A stretch of 64,000 nucleotides of DNA from Vespa crabro (Eukaryota > Arthropoda > Insecta > Hymenoptera > Vespidae): contig NW_025813595.1 of the NCBI RefSeq assembly GCF_910589235.1, positions 4,154,001-4,218,000 on the forward strand, read 5' to 3'. The notes below the pieces were generated by a model, which was given only the letters and a program-made list of their open reading frames with translations, ran no database searches and was not told the origin of the DNA. Shown in pieces: positions 40,531 through 54,850 of the stretch (position 1 is its first letter; every line of letters starts with the position of its first letter). The position numbers and the translations under genes were made by a program.

Positions 40531-42329
40531 ACAATAATAAAGATAGTAACGATAATAACGTTTATACGGATTATAACAATACGATAATGTCGATAATAGT
40601 AATAATAATAACAACGATAATGGAGATAAAACGATAAAAATGATAATAACTATACTAATGATAATAACAATTAAAATAGTAGTAATAATAGAGATATTAA
40701 AGATAGTAACGATAATATCCATATTAATATTAACAATAATTACGATAAAAACGATATTAACGATAATAACAATAATAATAATCATAATAACGACAGTAAT
40801 AATAATAATAGTAATATTAATATCCATAATGCAGATAATGGCGCCAATAATAATAATTATAATAATATTAGTAATAATAACGATAATGACGATAATAATA
40901 AAAGTATTAATAACATTATTAAAAATAATAACGATAATAACGATAATAACGATGATAATATTAATAATAACGACATTATAACTATAATAAATATAATAAC
41001 GATATGTTATTAACGTTATAGACGATAATAGTGGTAATAGAAATAACGATAATAACGATAATAGCGGCAATAAAAATTATAATAATAAGGATAATAACGA
41101 TATCATCGAAAAGAAAGATAAAAGCTATAAGAATAATAATAATAAGAACAATAACAATGATATTAGCGATAATAAATATAATAATAATAGTAATAATAAA
41201 ACTTATAACAATAATAACGATTATAATGATAATAACAAATATAATATTAATAATATTAACAATAATAACAATAATTACGATAATTATAATAATAGAATTA
41301 ATTATAAAAGTATTAACAATGTTTGCAATAATAATGAAAATAACGATAATAATAGTGGTAACAATTAAAGTAATAAAAATTATAACGATAATAACGATAA
41401 GAGTAATAATAATAACGATAGTAACAATAATGACGATAATAACGAAAATAACGATAATAATAATAAAATTAATAACGAAAATTACGTTAATAGTAATAAT
41501 AATAATAATAACTATAATAACGTTAACAACGATGATAAGGATAATAGTAATAACTATAATTTTAATAATTGTAATAATAATAAAAACGATAATAACGATT
41601 ATTACGATAATAATAATAATAATAATAATAACAACGATAAAGATAATAACGAAAATAATAATAGTAATAATAAAAATAATAATAATATCGTGAATATCGA
41701 TAATAACGATAATAATAATAACAATATCAACGATAATATCCATAATAATAAAAACAATATTAAAGATAATATCGATAATAATAATAATTATAATAATAAT
41801 AGTAATATCGACAATAGAGATAATAATCTTAATAATAATAACGATTATAATGATAATAACGAAAATAACGATAATAACGATTATAATAGTAACGCTAATA
41901 ACGTTAATGATGATAATAATATTATTAATATTAACGATAATAACGATTATAATAATAACGCTATTAACGTTAATAATGATAATAAGATTATTAATAATAA
42001 CGATAAACACGATTATAATGGAAATAACAATAATACCAATATCGATAATAACGAAAATAACGGTAAAACGATAATAATAATAGTAGTAATAGTAGTAATA
42101 ATAAATATGATAATTACGATAATAACGATAATAGTAGTAGAAATAATAACATTATGACAATAATAACGATAAAAACGATAATTACGATATCCAGAATAAC
42201 GATAATAAAGACAATAATAATAACAATAATAAAATTGATAATAACTATAATAGCGACAATAAACTTAACGACGACAATGAAGATAATAATAATTACGATA
42301 ATGAGGATAATATCGATAATAATAATAAT
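40531..42329. repeat. Array with one family H copy (about 40975-41080)
   Basis: Family H is marked by ATTATAACTATAATAAATAT, AATAACGATATGTTATTAAC and a GACGATAATAGTGGTAATAG word. Relatives lie at 42330-42430, 42730-42830 and 55795-55880. The rest (41081-42329) is plain triplet array without a gene. Confidence 0.77.
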
Positions 42330-44800
42330 AATAACGACGTTAATAACTATAATAAATTTATTAACGATATGGTGTTAACGATAAAGACGGCAATAGTAGT
42401 AATAGTAATAAGGATAATAACGATAATAATGATTATAAGGGCAATAAAACTAATTAAATAGAGATAATAACGATATTTTCAAAATTAATGATAAAAGTTA
42501 TAAGAATATTAACAATAAGAACAATATCATCGATAATAACGATAATAAACCTAATTACAATAACGATAATGCGACCTTAATAATAACAATAATAATAACG
42601 ATAATAACGATAACAGCAATAATAACGATAATAACTATATTAACGATATCAATAATAACGGAAATAACGTTAATTTCGATATTAATAATAGCAATATAAA
42701 AGATAATAACGATAACAATCATAATATTATCGACATTAATAACTATAATAAAGGTAATATAGATATGGTATTAACGATTGAAGCGACAATAGTAGTAATA
42801 GTAATAACGATAATAACGATAATAACAATAACAATGATAATAATAATAAAGATAGTAAAGATATTATGAAAATAACGTTAATAACGATCATAATAATAAC
42901 AGTAATAATGATGATAAAGATAATAGCAATTATAACGATAATAAAGACAGTAATAATAATAATAATAGTAATATTAATTACAACTGAAATAATGGTAATA
43001 ATAATAGTAATAATAACAAATATAACAATAATAACGCTAATAAAGAAAATAACGTTAATATCGACAATAATAATAACAATATTAAGTATAATAACAATTA
43101 TAGTAATAATTATAATAACGATAATAAAGGTAATAATAATAATAATACTAATAATTGTAACAAAAATAATCACCACAATAATAACAATAATAACTGTTAT
43201 GACAAGAATAATATTAATAATAATAATGACAGTAATGATAATAACAATATTATCGATAATAATAAATGAAATAATAACGATAATAACTATAATAATTGTA
43301 ATAATAATAATAATTATGACGATAATAACGATAATATCGATAATAATAATATTATCAAGAAGGATAATGACGTGAATAGTAATAACTATAAATTCGATAA
43401 TAATGACATTAATGAAAATAACTATAATAATAATATTAAATAATACACTAATACGGATAATAACAATAAACATAATAACAATAATACGATTATTACGATA
43501 ATAACGATAACAATAAGATTAATACTAATATCGATAATAAGGTTAATTACGAAAATAACGGTAAAAATGATAATAACTATAATAAGGACAATAATAATAA
43601 TAATAATAACGATAAAAAATATAATAGCGATAATATTAATAACAACATCAAAGATAATAACGATATTAACAATAATAACAATAATAAAGATAGTAATAAT
43701 AATAAATATAATGAAAATAATAATTATAAAAATAATAACAATAATAAATATAATAACGTAATAACGATAATAATTTGAAGATTTATGAAGATATTAGCTA
43801 TAATAACGATAATAACGATAATAATTGTAATATTAACAATAATAACAATAATAACAATAATAGCGGTAATTACAATATTGACGATAATAACGATAATAAT
43901 AATAACACTAATAACAATAATATCGAAAATAACGTTAATTACGATAATAATAATAACAATTGTAGCGATAATATCGATAAGAATGATAATAATATTAATA
44001 ATAATATCAATGACAACGATTATAACGCTGATTATTAAAAGATTATACCTAAAATAAGGATAATAATGATAGGAACGATAATTATAATAACAATAATAAT
44101 TATAATGATAATAACGAAAAAATAATAATAAGAAGACCTATAAGAACGATAATATAGATAATAATAGTAGTGATTATAACAATATTAGCAAAAATAACGA
44201 TAATAACGATAACAATATTAACGATAATAACGTTAGTTATATCAATATTAATAACAATAATAACGATAATAAAGATAACAATAATAATCAATAACGATAA
44301 TGACGATAATAACGTTAATAATAATATTAATAACTATAATAATAATAACTATAAAAACGATAATAAACATAATAACGAAAATAACAATGAGAGCGATAAT
44401 AATAATAATAATAATATTAACTAAAATAGCGGTAATAACGGTAAGAACGATATAAATAGTAGTAAAAATAAACGTAATAACCATAATAAGGATAATAACA
44501 TTCAAGTAAATAACGATAATAAAGACAATAATATTAATAATTATAACGATTATAATGATAATAACGATAATTATTGAATCGAAAATAACAACAATAATAA
44601 TAATAATAATAACGTTGATAAGGATAATAACGATATCATCGGTAATAATAATAACAAAAATATAGATATTAACGATAATAACGATAATAACGACATTTAA
44701 TATATTAATAATAACGATAATATCGATAATAATAATAACGATAATGACGACAAAAGTAATAATAATATTAATGGTAATAACGATAATAATGATAATATCG
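42330..44800. repeat. Large colinear block, copy 1 (partner 55795-57680)
   Basis: The order of landmarks is: ACTATAATAAATTTATTAAC with GATATGGTGTTAACGATAAA (42345-42385); CAATAACGATAATGCGACC (42558); AATAGCAATATAAAAGATAA (42687); a second family H copy at 42730-42830; ACAATAATATCGAAAATAAC (43914); CAATGACAACGATTATAACG (44008); ATACCTAAAATAAGGATAAT (44045); AATAGTAGTAAAAATAAACG (44455); GACATTTAATATATTAATAA (44693). All but the second family H copy recur in order at 55810-57640. The stretch 42831-43809 has no recognised counterpart there. The word AACTATAAATTCGATAATAA at 43386 belongs to the unit U vocabulary. Confidence 0.84.
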
Positions 44801-44946
44801 ATAATAATTATAACGTAAATGACGACGATAATAATAATCATAATAACGATAATAAGGATAAATACGATAACATCGATAATAATAATAGCAACATTAAAAA
44901 TAATATCAATAAAATCGTTTATAACCATAATAATAATAACAATAAC

Positions 44947-44984
<38 letters not shown>
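44947..44984. repeat. Pure AAT-type microsatellite, 38 bases
   Basis: Uninterrupted AAT run between AATAAC and CATTAATAACG, at the left edge of the repeat shared with 48078-48396. Confidence 0.93.
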
Positions 44985-44986
<2 letters not shown>

Positions 44987-45300
44987 TTAATAACGATAAT
45001 AACCATAATAACGATAATAGCGATATTAATTATAATAATTATAACAAAAATAACGTCAACAACGATAATTATGATAAAAATAATAATAAAAATATCGATA
45101 GTAATGATTATAACGATAATAAATATAAAAACGACAATAATATTGATAATAATAATGAAAATAATGATAAAGTCGATGACGATAATAGCGATAATAGTAG
45201 GATTAGTAATATCAATAATAACAATAATAATAATAAAAAAGATAATAACGATAATTATATTTACGATTATAATAAAAATAGTAATAATAATAATAACGAT
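44985..45300. repeat. Repeat shared with 48078-48396
   Basis: The offset is 3093 at AATAGCGAT, with about 3 bases of net change over the stretch. Shared words are AAATAACGTCAACAA, ATAATTATGATAA, CGACAATAATATTGATAATA, CGATAATAGCGATAATAGTA followed by GGA or GGAGT, and GATTATAAT with AAATAGTAATAATAATAATA. I judge 85-90% identity by eye. No gene. Confidence 0.87.
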
Positions 45301-45328
45301 TATACCGATAATAACGATAATAACGATG

Positions 45329-45362
<34 letters not shown>

Positions 45363-45374
45363 TAATAATAATAA

Positions 45375-45560
45375 AATTGAAGACAATAATTTGTATGATA
45401 ACGACAATAATAGTGGTTATGTTAAGAATAATAACAATAATAACGATAATATCGAATATGACGATAACAATATTAATGTTAATAACTTCAATAGTAATAA
45501 TAATAATAACGATAATATCGATATTAACGATAATAATAATAATAATAATAATAATAAAGA
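45375..45560. repeat. Family B element, copy 2
   Basis: This is colinear with 9641-9830: ACAATAATTTGTATGATAAC, AATAATAGTGGTTATGTTAA, TATGACGATAACAATATTAA and GATAATATCGATATTAACGA. It lacks the A10 run that precedes copy 1 (here AAAATTGAAGAC). Register is kept throughout. Confidence 0.87.
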
Positions 45561-46909
45561 AAATAACGATATTTTCGATAATAACGATAATAACGCTAAT
45601 AACTTTAATATTAATAATGACGATAGTAACGATTATAATAATAACGATAATAAGGATAATAGTAGTAATATTATTAACGATAATAACGATATTTACAAAA
45701 AATAATTATAATAATAATAAAGATAACAACGATATTAACGATAATAACGATAATAATAATAATGATAATGAAGACAAAGAATAATTATAAAATATCAATA
45801 GTAACAATAATAACGATAATTACGATAATATCGATAATAATAATAACGATAGTGACGATTATAATAATAACGATCATATGATTTATGATGATAATAATAA
45901 GAAAAATACTTATAGTAGTAGTTGAAATAATAACGATAATAAGGGTAATTATAACGACAATAATAACGATATTAACGAAAATAGTTATAACAATAGTAAC
46001 GAAAACAACGATAATTATATTAATAATAATAATAATAATAACGAAAGTAAGTATAATAACGGTGACAAATATAATAATATTAACAACTATAACTATAATA
46101 ACGATAACAACGATAATAAATATATCTATAATAGCGATAATAAAGACAACAATAATAACAATAATAATATCAATAATAATTATAATAACCATTATAACAA
46201 TAATGACGATAATAACGTTAATAATAAATAAGATAATAACGATAATATCGATATTGATAATAATAATAATAACAGTAATAACGATAATAACGATAATAAC
46301 GATAATAATAATAATAATAATAATATCGATAATATAGATAATGACGCCAATAATAACAATAAAAATAATAATAATAATAATAAAGATAAGAACAATAATA
46401 ACAATAGCAATAACATTAGTAAACATTACAACGAAAATAACGATAATGACGATGACATAATAACGATTATTACAATAATAACAAAAATAATAAAAACGAT
46501 AGTATCGTTAATAGTAATATTCATAATACCTTAAAAAGGATAATAAATTTAATAATAAAGAAAATAATAACGATAATAACGATATTATCGGTATAATTAT
46601 AACAATAATATCGATAATTACGTTATAAGAGGTAATAATAATAACAATAATAACGATAATACTAATAACCGTAATAAAGATAATAATAATAATAATAATA
46701 ACAATAATAACGATACTAACGATAATAACGATAAGAACAAAATTAACGATAATAATAAGATTTATAAAAATAATAATATTTATAATAATGACATGAACGA
46801 TTAGAACTATAATTTTAATAACAATAATAACAATAATAACGTAAATAACTAAAAAAAATGATTTAAATAAGATATTAACGATAATAAATAGAATAACAGT
46901 AATAACGAT
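45561..46909. repeat. Array with a family A copy (about 45970-46085)
   Basis: The family A copy reads GATATTAACGAAAATAGTTA, AACAATAGTAACGAAAACAA, an AAT-rich part, then AAGTATAATAACGGTGAC (46049-46066). Among the copies it is closest to 1681-1810. The rest is plain array; AAAAAAATGATTTAAATAAG near 46853 is one of the less regular spots. No gene. Confidence 0.82.
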
Positions 46910-47100
46910 AATAACGACAATAATAATATAAATATATACGATAATGACGCTAATAATAATAATAATAATAACGATAATAATGATAATAATAAATACGATA
47001 AAGTCTATATTATCGATAATAATATTAACAATATTAATGATAATATCGATAATAAAAATAACATTATTAACGATAATATCTATAAGCATAAAAATAATAA
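46910..47100. repeat. Family G-like repeat, related to 36910-37190
   Basis: Landmarks are AATAAATACGATAAAGTCTA and TTATCGATAATAATATTAAC followed by AATATTAATGATAATATCGA. It matches the 37 kb copy in order, with scattered substitutions. Confidence 0.76.
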
Positions 47101-48077
47101 TAACAATAGTAATTATAACGATAATAAGGATAATAATGATAACATCGATAATAATAATTACAATAATGATGATAATAACTATATTTATCATAATAATAAT
47201 AATAATGATGTCAACGATAATGAAGATGAAAACGATTATAATAAAAATCATAATAACGATAATAACGATAATAGTAATAATAACTGTAACGATAATAACG
47301 ATAATAACGAAAATATTGATAACAACGATAATAATGATAATGACAATAATAATACAAATAAAAATAAAGATAAGAACATTATTAACGTAAATGACGATAT
47401 TAATAATAATAATAATAACGATAATAACCATTATAATGGTAATAACGATAATAACGGTAATAACGATTATAAAAATAACGTTAATAACGATAATAGTATA
47501 ATAATATTAACGATAATAACGATAATAACGATAATAATAATAGTAATAATAATATAGATAACAAGGATATTAACCTTAATATCGATATTAATAATAACAA
47601 TAACAACGATCATGACGATAAAAATTGAAATAACGATAATAAAGATAATAACAAGAATAATAATAGTTATAATAAGGAGAATAATGATACTAAAAATTTT
47701 AACGATAATCATAATAACTATAATAACGATAATAACGATAATAAATTTAGTAGTAATAACAATTATAATATTAATAACAATAAAAACGATTTTAACGGTA
47801 ATAATAATAACGATAATAACGATAATATCGATAATAAAAAAAACAATATTAACGATAATATCGATATAAATAATAATAACAATTACGATTATGACGATAA
47901 TAACGATAATAACGATTATAATAATAACGATAGTAACAATAATTGTATTATTAATAATAACAACAATAACGATAATACCGATAATAGTAATAATAATAAT
48001 ACAGATAATAACGATATTAACAACAATAACGATAATAATGATAACAACAATAAATACAAATATAATAATAATAATAA
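47101..48077. repeat. Array without recognised long partner
   Basis: This is triplet array. On the minus strand one frame stays open from 48990 to 47467 (507 codons), but it consists almost only of Ile, Val, Asn, Phe and Thr. That is what the complement of ATTAACGAT-type sequence gives by chance. I see no gene. Confidence 0.77.
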
Positions 48078-48396
48078 TATTAATAACGATAATAATGATA
48101 ATAACGATAATAGCGATTTTAATTATAATAATAATGGCGAAAATAACGTCAACAACCATAATTATGATAATAATAATAATAATAAAAATATCGATAATAA
48201 TGATTATAACGATAATAACTATAAAAACGACAATAATATTGATAATAATAATGAAAAAAATAATAAAGTCGATAACGATAATAGCGATAATAGTAGGAGT
48301 AGTAATATCAATATTAACAATAATAATGACAATAAAGATAATAACGATAATTATAATTACGATTATAATGAAAATAGTAATAATAATAATAACGAT
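48078..48396. repeat. Repeat shared with 44985-45300
   Basis: See the copy at 44985. Here the key words are TAATGGCGAAAATAACGTCA, CGACAATAATATTGATAATA and CGATAATAGCGATAATAGTA followed by GGAGTAG. It is followed immediately by the block shared with 21.4 kb. Confidence 0.87.
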
Positions 48397-48404
48397 AATA
48401 ATAA

Positions 48405-49200
48405 TAAAATTTATAACGCCAATTATGATAACAACGAAAATAATAACATTAATAATAACTATAATTACGATAATAACGATAATAATTGTAGCAGTAATAA
48501 TAATAATAACGATAATAAAGTTAATAACGAAAATAACGATTATAATAATAACGATAATATCAATAATATCGATAATTATAATTACACTACTAACGATAAT
48601 AACGATAAAAATAATAATAATAAATATAGTAACGAAATTAAAAATAATAACGATAATAACGATATTAACGATATTAACGATAATAATAATAGTAATAGTA
48701 AAGATGATAGCGACATTAACAATAATAATAATATTAATATTAATAATAATAACAAAAATAACGATATTAAAGACAAAAATAATAGTAATAATTACAATAA
48801 GAACAATAATAACGATAATGTTGTTAGCGATAATAATAATAATAACGACAATGATTATAATAATATCAACAATTCTAACGATAAGAACGATAATAATAAT
48901 AGTAATTGTAATAATAATAGCAATAATAACGATAATATAAGTAATTATAATAACAATAATAACGACAATAATGATAATAGCGAATAACAATAATAATAAT
49001 CATAACGATAATAACGAAAATTACGATAATACTAATAATAACAATAATAATGGTAACGATAATAACGTAATAGTAATAATAGTAATTACGATTATAAAGA
49101 TAATATCGATAATAATAATAATTATTATAATTAATATAATATCGATATAAACGATAAACACAATAATATTAATAAAAACAATAAAGATAATAACGAAAAT
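48405..49200. repeat. Dispersed duplicate of 21395-22430 (and 27507-28542)
   Basis: Order of shared words: ACGCCAATTATGATAACAAC (21.4 kb: ACGCCTATTATGATAACAAC); AATAATTGTAGCAGTAATAA; ATCAATAATATCGATAATTA; AATAACGAAAATTACGATAA; ACGATTATAAAGATAATATC; AATTAATATAATATCGATAT; AACACAATAATATTAATAAA with AACAATAAAGATAATAA. The version at 48.4 kb is about 240 bases shorter. The 21.4 kb version sits within the 6.1 kb tandem unit, so three relatives exist in total. Confidence 0.84.
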
Positions 49201-49959
49201 ACTAATAAAAATAATAACAATAAAATGGATAATGACAATAATAATAATAACATTATTAACGATAATAATGATTATAAAGATAATGCTAATAACGAAAATA
49301 ATAATACCAACGATAATAATAATAATAATATTAACCATAATAACAATAATAACGATAATTATAACAACATTAATATCGATAATAACTTTTATTACGATAA
49401 TAATAATACTAATAATAACAATAATAACAATAATAACGATAAAAAATATAATAACATTAATAACGACAATAAAGGTATTAACGAAAATAAAGATAATAAT
49501 AATAACAATAATATCGATAATAACGCTAGGAACAATAATAACGAAAACAATAATAATAAAAATAAAAATGATAACTATGTTAACGATTATAAATATAATA
49601 ATAATAACAATAATAACTATAATAACGAAAATAATGTTTATAATAATAACATTAATATTGATAATAAAGATAAGAATAATAATTATAATAACACTAATAA
49701 CGATAATAGCGATAATAACGATCATAATAATAATAACAGTAAAAATATTAATAATAATAATAATAACAATAATATCGATAATAATGATAATAACAATAAT
49801 AAAGACAATAAAAATAATATTAAGTACGATAATAACGGTAATAAAGTGAATAATGGTAATAACGATAATAGCGATGATAATAATAACGATAACTATTCAC
49901 GATAACGACATTCACGATAATAATAATTACAATAATAACGTTAATAACGATATTAACCA
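49201..49959. repeat. Array without recognised long partner
   Basis: This is triplet array, largely in the Asn/Asp register, giving a long open + frame of N and D residues that I consider non-coding. AACTATTCACGATAACGACA near 49890 is a less regular spot. No gene. Confidence 0.74.
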
Positions 49960-50338
49960 TAATAAAATTAATAAATATATTTACATTAATAACGATAATA
50001 ATATCAGCAATAATAGCGATAATAACGACAATAACGTTAACAATAATATTAACATTATTGACGATATTATGGATGATAACGATAATAAAAATAACGGTAA
50101 TGACAATAATAATAATAATAGTAATAACGATAATACTTATAATAACGTTAATAATGATAACAATGATAAAGGCAATAATGATAATAATAATAATAAAGAT
50201 AATAGCAATGATAATAGTAGTAATTAATATCTATTATAACGAAAATAACGATAATAACGATAACAATACTAACGATTATTACTATAATAACTAAAATAAT
50301 AAAAACGATAGAAACGATAATAGTAATAATAATAATAC
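49960..50338. repeat. Dispersed repeat related to 37845-38060 and 6505-6760
   Basis: The left half (49960-50190) matches 37845-38060: ATTAATAAATATATTTACAT, TAACGATAATAATATCAGCA, ATTATTGACGATATTATGGA and AAATAACGGTAATGACAATA. The right half (50228-50338) matches 6650-6760: TATAACGAAAATAACGATAA and ATAACAATACTAACGATTAT. Confidence 0.84.
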
Positions 50339-50784
50339 CGATAAAAACGATAATAAATTTAATAATAATAAAAATAATAACGATATTATGATATTAACGA
50401 TATAAACGATGATAAAACCTAAAACTACGAAAATAACAATAATAACTATAACAATAATAACGATAATAACTACAATAACTATAACAATAACAACGATAAT
50501 AAAAATAATAACGATAATAACGATAATAACGATAAAACGATAATAACGATAATAATAAAAATAGTAATAATAACAATAATAACGATAATAACGATAAAAA
50601 CGATAATAAATTTAATAATAATAAAAATAATAACGATAGTATGATATTAACGATATAAACGATGATAAAACCTAAAACTACGAAAATAACGATAATAACT
50701 ATTACAATAATAACGATAATAACTACAATAATTATAACAATTACAACGATAATAAAAATAATAACGATAATAACGATAATAACG
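50339..50784. repeat. Local direct duplication, two 193-bp copies 253 bp apart
   Basis: The stretches 50339-50531 and 50592-50784 align without indels and differ at 5 positions by my count, about 97% identity. Key words are GATAAAAACGATAATAAATT, AACGATATAAACGATGATAA and AACCTAAAACTACGAAAATA. The 60 bases between them are ordinary array. A diverged third copy is at 6761-6855, in the same context. Confidence 0.92.
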
Positions 50785-53568
50785 TAATAACAACGATAAC
50801 AACAATAATAACGACAATAACGATAATTATAATAATAACGATAATAATAATAATAACGATAATTACAAAAATAATAATAATAACGATATTAACGATAATA
50901 GTACGTGTAATAATAATACTAATAACAATAATAACGATAATATCGATTATAATAATAACTATAATAAAGATAATAACGATATTAATAATAATATAATAAC
51001 AAAAATAACGACAATTCCGATAATAATAATAATAATAATAATAACGAAAATATGAATAATATTGACTACAACGATAATAATAATAACAATAATAATAATG
51101 ACGTAAATAATGATAATAACTATAATAACGATAATAACATTAATAACAGTAATAATAATATCAATAATAACGTTAATGATGATAATAAAGGTAATAACCA
51201 TAATAACGATAATAACAATGAAATTAATAGTAATAATAGAGATGTTAACGTTATTAACGAAAATAACGATAATAATAACAACAAAAATAATGATATATTC
51301 GATATTAACTACAATAATAATAATAATATTAACGTCAATATAGACAATTACTACTTCAAAGCTAATAATTGTAACAATAATAACCATAAAAACGATATAA
51401 ACGATAATAACAATAATTATAATGATAGTAACAATAATAATAATAATAATAATAATAACAATAATAACGATAATAACAATAATAAAAAAGAGAATAATAA
51501 CGATAATAATCATAATACCGATAATAATAATAATAATAAAGATTTCAACGTTATTAACGATTATAATAATAACATTAATAACGATAATAACATTATCAAC
51601 GATAATAACAATAATGACCTTAATAATAATTTTCATAATAAAGATATTATCGATGAGGACAACAATAATAATTATAACAATAGTAATAATAATAATGATC
51701 ATAGTAACGATAATATCTATAATAACGAGAATAATAATAACGATTGTAACAATAATTTCGAAAATTTTAATAAGAATATTATTGGTAACTTCGATAATAA
51801 TAATAATAATAATAATAACAGTAATAATGATAATAACGATAATAACAATGTTAACGATAATAATAATAACGAAAATAACGATAATAATGATATTAACGAT
51901 AATAATAATAATAATAATATCGATAATAACGATAATAACAATAATAACGATAATACCGATAATAACAAAAATAAATTAATAATAATGACGATAGTAACGC
52001 TTATAACGGTAATAATAATAATAACAATATCGACAATAATGTTAAAGAGATAATAACGATAATAATAATAATAATAATAGTAATAATATTAACGTTTATT
52101 ACGATAACAACGATAATAATAATAGTAATTATAACAATAATAGCAATAAAAACGATTATAACGATATTAATAAATACGATAATATCGATAATTTCGATAA
52201 AAATTATAACAATATTAACGCTTGTATCGAAAAAAATAAATACAATCATAATAACGATAATAATAACATTATTATTATTAACAATAATAACAATAGTAAT
52301 AATAAAGATAATAACAATAATAACGATTATAGTGATAATAATTTTAATAATATTAATAATATTAACAATAATAACGATAATAATGATAATTATTTTAATC
52401 GAAATATTAATAACTATAATAACGATACTTCCGAATATAATAATACCGATAATAACACAATAGATATAATAATAACAACTATAATAACAATAATATCGAT
52501 TATAGTAGTAACAATAAAATCGAAAATAACGATATTAATAATAACAATAATAGCAATAATAACGTGAATAAAAATTATAGTATGTACGTTAATAACGATA
52601 AGAAAGAGATTAACGGTAATAACGATAATAACGGTAATAATAATAATAATAAGAATAATAACAATAACAACAAAAAGACGATAATAGTAATATTAATAAT
52701 AAGGAATACTGGGATAATAACGATAACAAACTATTCTAATAATATTAATAATAATAAAGATAGTAAAGATATGAACGATATTAACGATAATAGCAATAAT
52801 AAAGAAAATAATTATACGATAATAACGATTATAGTAATAATAATAATATCGATAGTAACAAAAGTTTCGATATTGGTGATAATAATAAGAATAATAATAA
52901 AAATAATAAATATATTAAAGATAACAACGATATTAATGGTAATAACAATAATAATTACAATAATATTAACAATAATAACGATGATAACAACAATAATGAT
53001 ACCAATGATAATAACAATATTAATAATAATAACGAAAATAAGAATAGTCACGGTGACAACTATAATAATAATAACAGTAATAGTAATAATAAAAATAATA
53101 ACAACGATAATATTGATAATAACGATAATATTAATACGATAATAACGACAATACTAATAATAGTAACAACGATAACAGCGATAATAACGATTATAATAAT
53201 AATAATAATAAAGATAATAACGATATTAATGACAAAAACGATAATAATGATAACAACAATCAATATAAAAAGAATAATAACAATAACAATGATAATAACA
53301 ATAATAATGAGAACTATAAAAAAGATAAAAAAGATAATAACGATAATTATCATAATAATAATAACTGTATTAACGATAATAACGATAGAAATAAATACAA
53401 TAATAACGTTAATGACGAAAGTAATGAGAATAACGATAATTATAATATCAATAATTACTATAATAACGATACTAACAATAATAATAAGAAGAATTAAACG
53501 CTAATAAAGAAATAACGATAATAATAATAATAATTATAACTATAATAATGATAATAACTATAATAACG

Positions 53569-53604
<36 letters not shown>

Positions 53605-54269
53605 TTAATATTAAGAATAATAGCGATAATTACGATCATAATAAAAGTATTAATAATGATGATAAGGATAATAACGATAACATCGATAATAGCAATATCA
53701 AAAATATCGATAATAACTATAATAACGATAAGAATAAAATGATAGTAACGATAATAACGATAACAAACATTATAACCTTAGTAATAATAACAATTATAAC
53801 CATAATAAATGTAATGACGATAACAATAATAACGACAATTACGATATTAACGATAATAATATTAAAGATATTAACGTTCATAACTATAATAACGATAATA
53901 ACAAATATAACAATAACGATAATAAAGATATCAATGTTAATAATGATAATAACGATAATGATAATAACGATATTACCAATAATTTCGATAATAATAATAA
54001 TAATATTAACGATAATATCGATAATACCATTAACAATATTAATGTAATTATCGGTAATAATTATAATAATAATAAAGATAACAACTATATTAACGATAAT
54101 AACGATAAAAAAAAACAATAATAACGATAATAAAGATAATAAAGATAATAACGAGAAAATATATATGAAAATAATTATAATACTGATAATGAAGATAATA
54201 ACGATAATATAGATAATAACGTTAATAATAATAACAATAATAACGTTTATAACGATAATAACGATAATA
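50785..54269. repeat. Array with scattered short relatives
   Basis: This is triplet array, no gene. Recognised pieces: 51328-51430 resembles 58204-58310 (AATATTAACGTCAATATAGA, AATTACTACTTCAAAG); 52845-52870 has the ATCGATAGTAACAAAAGT word of 35335; 53035-53060 has a family A-like end (AGTCACGGTGACAACTATAA); 53655-53735 matches 34620-34700 (GATGATAAGGATAATAACGA, ATATCGATAATAACTATAAT). A short AAT run lies at 53572-53602. The rest shows no partner. Confidence 0.75.
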
Positions 54270-54850
54270 GTAATAATAATACCGATAGTAATAATAATTA
54301 CAATAATGACGATAATAACGATTATAATGATAATAACGTTAATAATACTAATAATAAGAGCAATAATAACGATAAAAACGATAATAATGATAATAATAGA
54401 TATAATAATTCCAATATTGACAATAATAAAGATTATAACAAAAATAATAGTAGTAATAGTAACAATAATAACAGTATTAACAATAATAACGTTAATAACA
54501 ATATTATCCATAATAATAATAATAATATTATCGATTATAACGGTAATAACGATAATAACGTTAATAATAATTAAATTAATAACGATAATAAAGTTTATAA
54601 CGTCAATAATAATAGCAATAATAACGATAATAAGAATAGAAATAATAATAATAGTAATAAAAATAATATCGCAAATAACGGTAATAACGATTTCGAAGAT
54701 TGTAATAATAATTAAAACGATAATAGCTATATCAATGATAATAACGATGACAACGATTAAAATAATAACAATAATACCGATAATAACGGTAATAACGACT
54801 ATAATTATATTAATAATAATAATAATAATAGTAATAATAAAGATAATAAC
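54270..54850. repeat. Dispersed duplicate of 35860-36445
   Basis: See the copy at 35860. Here: AATGATAATAATAGATATAA, AACAGTATTAACAATAATAA, AATATTATCCATAATAATAA, GATTATAACGGTAATAACGA, AAATTAATAACGATAATAAA, AAAATAATATCGCAAATAAC, and ATGATAATAACGATGACAAC followed by GATTAAAATAATAACAATAA. The word ATTTCGAAGATTGTAATAAT near 54690 is irregular for the array. Confidence 0.87.

Noticed and set aside
47467..48990. A 507-codon minus strand frame as a membrane protein
   Set aside because: It looks hydrophobic only because the complement of ATTAACGAT-like sequence reads as Ile, Val and Asn. There is no alternation of loops and helices and no charged segments as in real membrane proteins.
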